A stretch of DNA of 29,051 nucleotides from contig JAJIRX010000995.1 in assembly GCA_023853785.1 (NCBI GenBank), forward strand, positions 1-29,051, in the 5' to 3' direction. This document shows, in pieces, positions 21,357-29,051 of the stretch. The notes under the pieces were generated by a model that saw only the letters and a list, made by a program, of their open reading frames with translations, was not told where the DNA came from and did not search any database. Within the stretch, counting starts at the first letter, position 1, and every line of letters starts with the position of its first letter. Source of the DNA: Psilocybe azurescens (taxonomy: Eukaryota; Basidiomycota; Agaricomycetes; Agaricales; Agrocybaceae). The translations under genes and the position numbers were made by a program.

Positions 21357-21515
21357 GGGAATCAAGGGATGTGCGTGGCAAGATTGTGTGCTTGCGCGCA
21401 TTTCAAGTGTCACGCAGGTGCACGCAAACAAACTTGCATTACATCTGCGTGAATTTTAGCAAACTTTGATTGCTTGAGCATGTAAATACTTGGCCAATTC
21501 AGTCAATGTAATCCA
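21357..21515 (+). mobile_element. lone end of the 16376 transposon family
   Basis: The sequence starts GGGAATCAAGGGATGTGCGTGGC and follows the left end of the 16376 element through GTGCACGCAAACAAAC and on to a CAATTCA...CAATGTA block at 16527-16546. Similarity then stops. No right end or target duplication could be found, so it is a truncated or solo copy. Confidence 0.78.
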
Positions 21516-22688
21516 CGAAAGCCATCCACATCCACATCCCGAAACGCTGAAGGTGTGCAGAATCTTACACCCGTGATCCTTGGACAAAAATAAAAATGAT
21601 ATCAAAATTTTATAGTCTCTTGGGTGGGCTTATTCGATGACTGTAGATGTGGGACAACGTCATAGTCTGGCAAGGCTCAGATGCGCCGGAGAGTGTCAAA
21701 TTTCACACCGTATTTTCACTACAGTGCATGTTATGATGGAACTCGGGGACTTAAATGTTTTGGGAATGACTCTTAATTGATGATGTTGAGCTGAGGTCTG
21801 AGGTTTCAAACGTTCGAACGTTCAAACATTCATACGGGCACCGTACGGAATGTAAACGATAGTGCTTGTACAAAAGCGAGACGTGATATTCGTGCTCGCC
21901 GTGCCCCTCAGAGTCCAAAACTACGGCTGTTCTTTATATTGGAAGGTTGAAGTAGGCGCTATGTACTTCGAATGTAGCGAGTGTGTCCAGCTTTTGGGAT
22001 AGAGTAAATATGGAGAAGGCGACAGAGTACGAAAGCATGAAGTAAAGAGAGCTAGCAATGATTAATGAGAGCATGCAAATACCCCATATATTTGGCATAC
22101 TATATCACCAGAGGTTCAGGTAACTGAAAAGGTACTGCCTTCCGGTGAACTCTCGACAAGAGGTGGTGGTAGCTGGTGAGAGTGAAAAAAACTGAACTGG
22201 TTGTGCCAATGATCCTGCATGTGACCGAATCGGGATAACACGGATGCTCTCGATCTGACTGGTTTGGTCTCTCACCAGCCGCCGTCTTCAACATCTTTAA
22301 GTTCTTACGTTTGATAAGTGAACCGGTGATACCTTATAAGTCAATAACCCGTCATTGGATTTGAATTCTATCCCTGGCCATGTGAATCTTTAATGGTCTT
22401 TAATACCATTGTGGGGTCGTCATACTTCATTGAATTCATTGTTGATATATACTGTACTGACGGCGTACAGCAAGGAGTATTATCAAAGATGGTAATCGCT
22501 TCTAGCCCAGAGCACACTGGGGGATCGACTCGTCTAGGCTCGATAATTCCAGCCTCAGATTAGCCATACTTCAACGTATCATGGAATTTTACATAGCCAC
22601 TACAACGACGGGCTCTTAATGGTGGAGTCGGACGTGGAGGTTGCGAATAAAGGTGAGGATCAACAAAATCCGCATGGACAAAATTTGG
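21516..22688. other. intergenic, no gene recognised
   Basis: No convincing gene. A minus-strand frame at 22100-22294 lacks motifs and splice partners. A perfect 14-base palindrome AACGTTCGAACGTT lies at 21809-21822. The right part is the 3' flank of the next minus-strand gene. Confidence 0.35.
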
Positions 22689-23802
22689 TTAAACCATTAC
22701 CTGCTCGATTACGACGCGATTGGTTTCATTGCTGATAGTCACATTCCACGTCGTAAACTCTCTGAGTTCAGTGAGATCCTTCTCCCACACGAGAGGACAC
22801 TCGATGTTTGCTCTGACCAGCTGGGATTCTGTAATGGATTGACGATTAGAAGGATATGGTGCAGGACAGCGCGAATAGCATACCTTGATATCGGCGTATC
22901 GCATAGATTTTCAATCTCGGGGTGAACGCCGTTGATATCGCAGTACCATCACTGATTGACCATAAGCACGAAGGTGTTAAGATTGAAAACAGGGTATGAA
23001 AATAATAAGGAAATAAAACGTGCTCAACATTTTTCCAACATAGAACGGGCTCAGCTGTGGTCTCTGCGTCATAGTATATACCCTGGGCTGTGGATTAGCA
23101 CTTAATTCACAGAAAGTACACAGTGGCGTACGAGTGCGATATCAGCCGAATGGCCTGTGTGGTTGACACATTTAATGTACCCCTCGGTACCAGGCACAGC
23201 CTCGGCGAGGTATTTATCATTGTTCAGATTGGTCTTCATTGTACACTTTTGCCCACTCTTGACATGACGGTAAATAGGATATTGAAAGTATCAGAGAGCA
23301 TATATTACATACTTCACAAGGTTGGACACTGGGGATAGACACATAGTCATCATGTTCGACCTATAAAATGTGATGAAATTTAGCCTATGCATTACAGATA
23401 CCCCACATAAAGTACCTGTGGAATAACCCACGCAGTCCGGCCGGAATAGTCGACTGTGGCGCAGCAGGTTCCGCTAGCTGTGAATGAAATGATCTCTGCC
23501 AGAGAGATATCAGTTGAACGGATTGTGGATATTAATCTCGAAACATATACTCCAATAAACAGGGAACAAGTCAACGAATAACTCGCCAGGTCTCTTGGGA
23601 GTTTCAAACATGAGCAACAGGTCGATGTCCCCGCCTAGGTCTTTAGTCAGAAATTCAAGTGTCCTAGCTTTGCCCTGGACTATGTTAGGATCGACAAAGA
23701 CATTAATATGCCTAACAAAATATGTGTCAGTCTAACTGTGGCAGATGACCGATATCAGGGCACAAACGATGGGCCAGTATAGAAAGAGTCGGACACAGCC
23801 AT
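22689..23802 (-). CDS. uncharacterised Agaricomycete protein, multi-exon
   Basis: The gene starts MAVSDSFYTGPS at 23802. Exons 23768-23802, 23551-23711, 23416-23495, 23313-23360 and 23122-23257 join in phase through introns of 55-56 nt. The next exon begins at 23087 after an unusually short 34-nt intron, and the sequence runs to TAA at 22689-22691 with one further intron inside (about 22831-22885). Readable segments are INVFVDPNIVQGKARTLEF, LLLMFETPKRPGELFVD, FTASGTCCATVDYSGRTAW, GTEGYIKCVNHTG, EPVLCWKNVE, FTPRLKIYAIRRYQESQL and a C-terminal LREFTTWNVTI. From memory this pattern belongs to a family of hypothetical proteins in mushroom fungi, rich in beta strands. No signal peptide or membrane helix is seen. 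A T-rich, CAG-ending stretch at 22953-23020 may be an additional intron but does not fit phase. Function is unknown. Confidence 0.72.
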
Positions 23803-24238
23803 AGCTTTGATTGGGCAAATGTGGATACGAATCACACTGACGTTCCGCCTTTTAAAGGAATCGGTGACAGCCGGTAGTCAAAGATAGATTCGGCAGTGAT
23901 TGGAAGATTCGATTCCGCCTGTCAACAATGACATTATTACGTTCTATCCAGCCCAAGGCACGGAATGAGCGGTTTTGAATTTTAAGAACAGGGCATCATC
24001 TCGACAGGGGTAATCTCGGAACGGAGTCCGTGAGCACCCCACGTGGCATTCACAACATGTCCCAACATCGTCGTGCCTTCTCGACTCGGCGATCTTCCAA
24101 AAGTAACTCAAATCCTGCAATTACCTTTTAACCTGACTCGCCATCCCTCGGATCCGCTTCAGGGGCGTCCGATCGAACTATAAGACCATCCATCCACTTT
24201 ACAGTAGCCAAGCAGACTCTTACCCAGATCCGACGATC
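23803..24238. other. divergent promoter interval
   Basis: Lies between the minus-strand gene starting at 23802 and the plus-strand acyltransferase starting at 24239, so it holds both promoters. No clear TATA box on either side. Confidence 0.35.
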
Positions 24239-25753
24239 ATGACCACCACACAGACTAACACAACGACCTTTGCTGCCTCAGTCCTGGATATCTTTGAACA
24301 ACAGCCAGGTTTAAGCAACCTGTACACCCAGCTCACATTCGTCTTCTCACTCCCCCACACCTTGGACACCAACTTACAGTACAGAGGACTCAGTTTACGG
24401 ACATCGTCGTTAACGGACTGGAGAGGCTCCCAGCGTCTTTCCCTTGGGTCGCAGGACAAGTCATCAACATAGGCGCTAACCCCGCATCTTCCCCCCCTAA
24501 CACAGGTGTATATTCCATCGTCCCTCTCAACTCGACGCCGGAACACGTTGTCAAGGATCTCCAGGATGATACATCAATGGCAATGGACGCCCTGCGCAGC
24601 GCACACTTCCCATTCACACTACTCCCCGAGTCCCTGCTCTGCCCCCGCACAACATTGCATCTCTCCCTCTCCCCGCCGCCCACATCCCCCGTTCTCGTCC
24701 TGCAAGCAACGTTTGGGCAAGGCGGGATGTTGCTCACCTTTGTGGCGCAGCACAATGTGATGGATAGGACATCCCAGGCGTTTGTGATTAAGCTGTTTGA
24801 TAAGGTATGTAAGAGGGAGGGGTTTAGCGAAGAGGAAGTGAAGGAAGAGAATGTGGATAGGGAACACGCGGTTCCGCAGTTGAAATTGGATGGAGCGGGG
24901 AGTATACACCTATCCGGAGCTCGCTTAAACATCCTTGCTGCCTAATAATCCGACGCTTCCACCACCACCACCACTCAATTGCACCTAGGCGTATTTCTCG
25001 TGCTCCGCCGCATCCCTGGTTGCACTCAAAGACTTCGCCCTATCCACCCTGCCATCCAGCACAGCATACATATCGACCGACGATGTGCTAACGGCGTTCA
25101 TCTGGCAGCGCATCACGCGCTCCCGGATCCCTCAACTTTCCCTTCCAGCTGGCTCGACCAACTCGGAATCCAGTCAACAAAACTTGATCATCAACATGAG
25201 CACAAACACAAGCACGAGAAAAAGCATCCTCGCACACGCGATCGACCCCGGCCGCTTCATGGGTCTTCTAGATACCTACCCGGGGTTGGTCCAAAATATG
25301 ACTCGTAATGCCCCTAGGTATCGTAGCCTCTGAGCTGCGTGCGGGACTGCCGAGGACCGTTCTATCCGATTCGAAATCCTTTCCTAGCGCCAATCACAAA
25401 TATCAACCACAGCTAGATATCGCACATGCGACAAAGGCATTCACCATGCATCTCACAAAAATGCAGAACAAGAACATTGTGTCTGTGACATCCTCGCTGG
25501 ATTTGGTGGGGTATGATATCATGCTCAGCTCGTGGGCGAACTAGTGGTCACTTTACGAGCTCGACTTCGGGTTCGCTCGCTCCTATCGCTCCTATCGCTC
25601 CTTCTCCACCACCACCAAACTGGAAGCCATCCGCCGACCATCGTTCACCCCGTAGAATCCTTTCTCTACTTGTTACCGCGCGCACCAAATGGAGAGGTGC
25701 TCTTAGACGGGTGTTTGATGGGGGGAAGATTGGGGGGCTTTGAGGGGCGATGA
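24239..25753 (+). pseudogene. BAHD-like acyltransferase pseudogene
   Basis: The plus strand follows the fungal transferase family (PF02458-like, related to trichothecene 3-O-acetyltransferase) from end to end without an obvious intron. Motifs in order: NLYTQLTFVFSLP, GLERLPASFPWVAGQV, the catalytic HxxxD as QHNVMD (about 24748-24765), a VDREHAVPQL segment, STAYISTDDVLTAFIWQRI, PGLVQNMT, and the DFGxx motif as ELDFGFA (about 25557-25577), then VESFLYLLPRAPNGEV. Such enzymes transfer acyl groups from CoA to hydroxyls or amines in secondary metabolism. The reading frame is broken by in-frame TAG at 24986-24988, where the family has Trp, and TAG at 25542-25544. Single-base shifts occur near 24394, 24900, 25311-25314 (CCCC) and 25648-25651 (CCCC). 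Both active-site motifs persist, so decay is recent or partly an assembly artefact. Confidence 0.8.
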
Positions 25754-25870
25754 AGAGTGGGTGAGGTGGGTACGGTGAGTTGGCTGAGGGTGAGGATTAG
25801 GGTGAGGGTGAGAAGGGGAGATTCAGTGGTGGTGAGGGGAGGGAGTACGTCATTGGGAAGGCCTGAGGCC
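25741..25870 (+). other. G-rich tract with quadruplex potential
   Basis: Runs of GGG separated by short spacers (GAGGGTGAGGATTAGGGTGAGGGTGAG and flanks) lie just after the acyltransferase. The single TTAGGG is not a telomere array. A similar purine-rich tract lies at 26103-26175. Confidence 0.4.
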
Positions 25871-26590
25871 TGGTGGAGTGTGGAATGTACAAACGAAGAG
25901 ATATCGATATTAATGCATCATATGAGGCAGTGAGTGTGTATATATGGTTGTAGGCACGCGTAGTTCGACGTCCTGTATTTCAATCCGGACTGGGAAAATC
26001 AAGGTCTCGTATTGTACGCAACAGAGTAAAAGTTCATTTGGGTACACTCTTCGCTCTCGTGTCCGCCCGAGAGGGTCGAGATTGACTCGGTAAAATTGAG
26101 CAGAGTGAGGGGTGGGGTGGGGTAAAGGATGAAGGGTGAAAGATAAAGGGTGAAGAATCAGGAAGGTTATGGAGGGTGAAAACGCTAACAGAAATAATAG
26201 AGAAGAGGAGAAAATGTGATAATGGGAATCACAGGAGCTGATTGGCCGCTCGTGCGAGCCAAAGCAATAATTATGTACGGTGTCATATCTTGTCTTGTGA
26301 AATCAGCGATCGATCTGTCGGGATTCTCAAGTTCCCGACGACTATATTGTAAAGTTTACAATCTGCTTCGAGGTAGCGGCTGTCAATATATAATTGGAGT
26401 GATTGCCGGATTGACAGAGTTGAAGAGCCCAGGAAAGTGTATGGAGCCACGCTTATTGAAAAATCGGTGAGAAAATTAGGTATACACCGGCGGAAGTGTG
26501 ACTGAAGTTTGCAAGTAACAGGAATAGGTGTTGCCGAACACCGAACACACTGAACTTGTATTGTGGGCCGAGGCTTTGCCCGGCATTACG
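25871..26590. other. intergenic, no gene recognised
   Basis: CpG-containing sequence of normal window composition; no coding signal. It ends at the last CpG (26589-26590) before the CpG-free block. Confidence 0.35.
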
Positions 26591-29051
26591 AGTCCTTTTT
26601 ATTTTTACACTGTATTCTTTGAGTCTCAGCATTGGCAATTATAGTATTTGTACCAGAACCTAAAGAAAAATATATTATATAATTGTTATTTCTTATATTA
26701 TCAATGGTACTAAATTGTTGAATCCACCTCTGTCAGCCTTAGATCCAAACAGAACATCAAACTTACATAAAAGGGAATAAGTCAAATGGTCAAATGAGGA
26801 GTTGAACAGCAGACAGTCATAGGTGTGTCCAAAGAATGTGATTAGTTTGGTGGAATATATTTTATGAACTATACATCTTAACAAAAGGAAAAATTAGTAA
26901 GTGGGGAATGAGTTAGAGAGGAATTAGCAAAAGTGATGTAAGTAATTGATGTGTGCAAGTGAAAGAGTTGAACTCTGAATCACACAGAGAACACAATTCA
27001 GAGTGCATGCAGAGCTTATCAGATGGGCTCATGAACTACCATTGTGAATAAAACAAATTGAATTCTTGAGTAAATTTAAGTGATTTCTTCTTTTTCTCCA
27101 CCTATAACTCTTTGTTACAATACTACTTGCTTCAATTTCAAACAGCTCTATACACTTTCATGTGTTCTACTGAGCAAGAGAATTCTCAGACTGAAGATAA
27201 GAGTTCTATTATGCAATAATAGGATTCTATTAAACATTGGCTCAGTTTTTGCAGCATTGGCTGCTTCTTTATTGCAATATCTGGAGAATTTTAAAACATT
27301 TTGAACTTCAGGTTAGTAGAGTTTTTCAATATATTCCTACCACACTGACAGGCAGCCAATGCATCCTCATACACACCACATTTTCTGTTGACACCATTGC
27401 TGTCTCTTTCTGTATTTTTGGCTCCATCACTATAGCAGTCATTGACTTAGAAAAGAAACAGACTGGTTATTGATTGTATTTGTCCTTGGCAAATGGTATC
27501 ATTAGTAGAGACATAACACATTAAAGTTACAGATCACAGCAATAGGACCATACAGATTTCAAAATATGCTGAAACACTAACAAATATTCTTGTTAGGCAC
27601 AACCAAACATTACAGAAAGAAATAGTCTACCTGCCAAAATGTCTATTCAATTATTGGAGTGAACAATATATCAAAGTCCAAAGAACAGAAAAAAAAGGAT
27701 ACAAAACAGGTACAAGATACTACAGAATATAAAAATATAGTCAAATACTGAGGACATAATATCAAGTTTGAATACACCAAGTTTCATTGTTCACAGTAAG
27801 GAAGAGGTTAAAAGAAGAAAAACAAAGGTGTCATATAATATAGCAACATATACATGACAGAATCACAAACAGTACAAACATCAAGACAACAACCACAGTC
27901 CATGGACCCCAGCTATGACTTGATAGAGGCCAAGGCCACATTGGAGCAGGTGTACACAGATGCACAGCACAATGTGAAAGAATCAACTGCAATGTCAGAA
28001 TTCAATGTAAGTTTGTGCTATTATATTAACAAAACATTATCCACTAGCTGAAGACATTGTTGACAGGATGACAACTACCACATGGTGTTTGTCAAGCAAC
28101 TGCATTCATGGCATGTAACAAGAAAACCAAAGATGATAAAAAGATACTCACCACATAGCAGCACAAAACATGTCAAACCAGTGGCATTTAAGACTGGAGA
28201 CATAGTATGGGTCACTATGTCCTTTGTAGCATATGTGAACAAGGACAATACTGCATCAATAAACATTGTGCTGAAGGCATTGACATTGATAGAAGAGAAG
28301 GTAGGCAACTTCTATGGCCTCACATTGAAACAAATTGTATTGCTATACAATGATATCAAAACAAATCAATCAGAAACATGAAGCAGACTCACTGAAGACA
28401 ATGCAGAAGATCATCATCATCAAAGAAAGAGAGTATTTGATGAAGAGAGAACATGTACCACAGCATGGAACACATGTTCATCAGCAGCTGAACAGTGCCC
28501 ATATAGGTAACACATGTCAACTATTACAATCAACATTACATATTTGACATGTAGCACTACATATAATTTAATGTGCATATAGCACTATTGTTATAGTATA
28601 TTTGCATTCTGTAGATCCCTTTGCCCTCATTCCAAAATTCCAGCTCAAGACTGTTTCATTCTCTTCTCTTAAAGAACTGACCAAATCGGCTGTACAATAC
28701 ATTTAGGTAGTTAATTAATCCATCTAGATAGTGGACACTTTCTTTTTCTTGAAACTACATGTGATTTCCTCTTTAAATATGAATAGCAAGATTGCAGAAG
28801 GAAGCAATGCCTGTTTAAGCATCTCCAATAACTGAGCATTGCAGAGTCCACTTAGAATAAAACAAGCATCAGTCCTTGGCCAGATAACAAACTAGTAGTG
28901 TAGAGACTTTACAGAATATGCTTGACAGTTGTAGAAATATTTTCCTGTATTTAGAGAGTTCAAATGAGGCCAGAAGAATCTTAATTCATTTTGCACCACT
29001 CATTCTTTGTGTGAACTTTCACAAAATATTCATAAAACTTGAACTCATTAA
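26591..29051. other. CpG-depleted AT-rich block
   Basis: I read every line of this 2461-base stretch and found one CpG (28687-28688). The preceding kilobase has CpG in nearly every line, and TpG and CpA are frequent inside the block. The left edge is abrupt; the right edge lies outside the window. The pattern fits long-term cytosine methylation and deamination in a repeat, or DNA of another origin. Confidence 0.85.
27854..28547 (+). CDS. small spliced gene in the CpG-free block, unknown product
   Basis: Exon 1 (27854-28006) begins MTESQTVQTSRQQPQSMDPS and ends at a GTAAGT donor. A 60-nt intron ends TTGACAG, and exon 2 (28067-28300, phase 0) encodes DNYHMVFVKQLHSWHV, VAFKTGDIVWVTMSFVAYV and ASINIVLKALTLIEEK. 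After GTAGGC, a 106-nt intron ending CAATGCAG leads in phase to an exon ending at 28547. Alternatively exon 2 reads on to a TGA at 28379-28381. The GDIVxVxxSFVAxxxK ... IVLKALTLI core resembles, from memory, small hypothetical proteins numerous in Agaricomycete genomes, perhaps an OB-like beta domain. Every Arg is encoded by AGA or AGG, and no NCG codon occurs, so the open frame has survived complete CpG loss. Probably part of a multicopy element. Confidence 0.55.

Noticed and set aside
25790..25810. Telomere-like GGATTAGGGTGAGGG
   Set aside because: Only one TTAGGG unit occurs; the rest is irregular G-rich sequence within a gene-bearing region.
1..29051. tRNA, rRNA and CRISPR arrays
   Set aside because: No cloverleaf-like or rRNA sequence was recognised by eye and no spaced direct-repeat array exists; a tRNA scan could not be run.

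Overview
This window reads as nuclear DNA of a mushroom-forming basidiomycete (Agaricomycetes). Genes are split by many 45-70 nt GT-AG introns. The recognisable products are an agglutinin with a ricin-B trefoil plus a papain-like C-terminal domain (Marasmius oreades agglutinin type), a HET-domain protein, a DUF6699 protein, two unrelated seven-helix membrane proteins of families expanded in Agaricomycetes, and a BAHD-like acyltransferase. Exon models were built by hand from splice signals, intron phase and family motifs; no alignment was run.

Layout. 0.5-1.75 kb: intact 7-exon MOA-type lectin gene (+). 2.0-2.5 kb: possible small gene (+). 3.4-5.6 kb: frame-broken HET gene (-). 5.6-8.3 kb: nothing assignable. 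8.3-10.3 kb: DUF6699 gene (+), frame-broken. 11.5-12.7 kb: 7-TM gene (-). 13.4-15.1 kb: diverged direct repeats around a possible small gene. 16.0-16.3 kb: relic of an HSP60 C-terminus (-). 16376-18113: a complete non-autonomous DNA transposon with terminal inverted repeats, a perfect 9-bp target duplication, a 21-bp minisatellite and relic coding exons. 18.3-19.9 kb: DUF6533-type membrane protein gene (-) with a GC-AG intron. 20.1-21.1 kb: another diverged direct duplication. 21.36-21.5 kb: a lone end of the same transposon family. 22.7-23.8 kb: multi-exon gene of an uncharacterised Agaricomycete family (-). 24.2-25.75 kb: acyltransferase pseudogene (+). 26591 to the window end: a 2.46-kb block holding a single CpG, with a small spliced gene inside it.

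Two themes run through the window. First, it is accessory territory: HET, lectin, expanded orphan membrane families, relics and transposons, with no conserved housekeeping operon-like order. Second, several genes lose frame by one base, often at short mononucleotide runs, while protein motifs resume in the next frame. This points to assembly indels in at least some cases, but the acyltransferase also has in-frame stop codons that indels do not explain. The most unusual signals are the CpG-free block and the transposon family.
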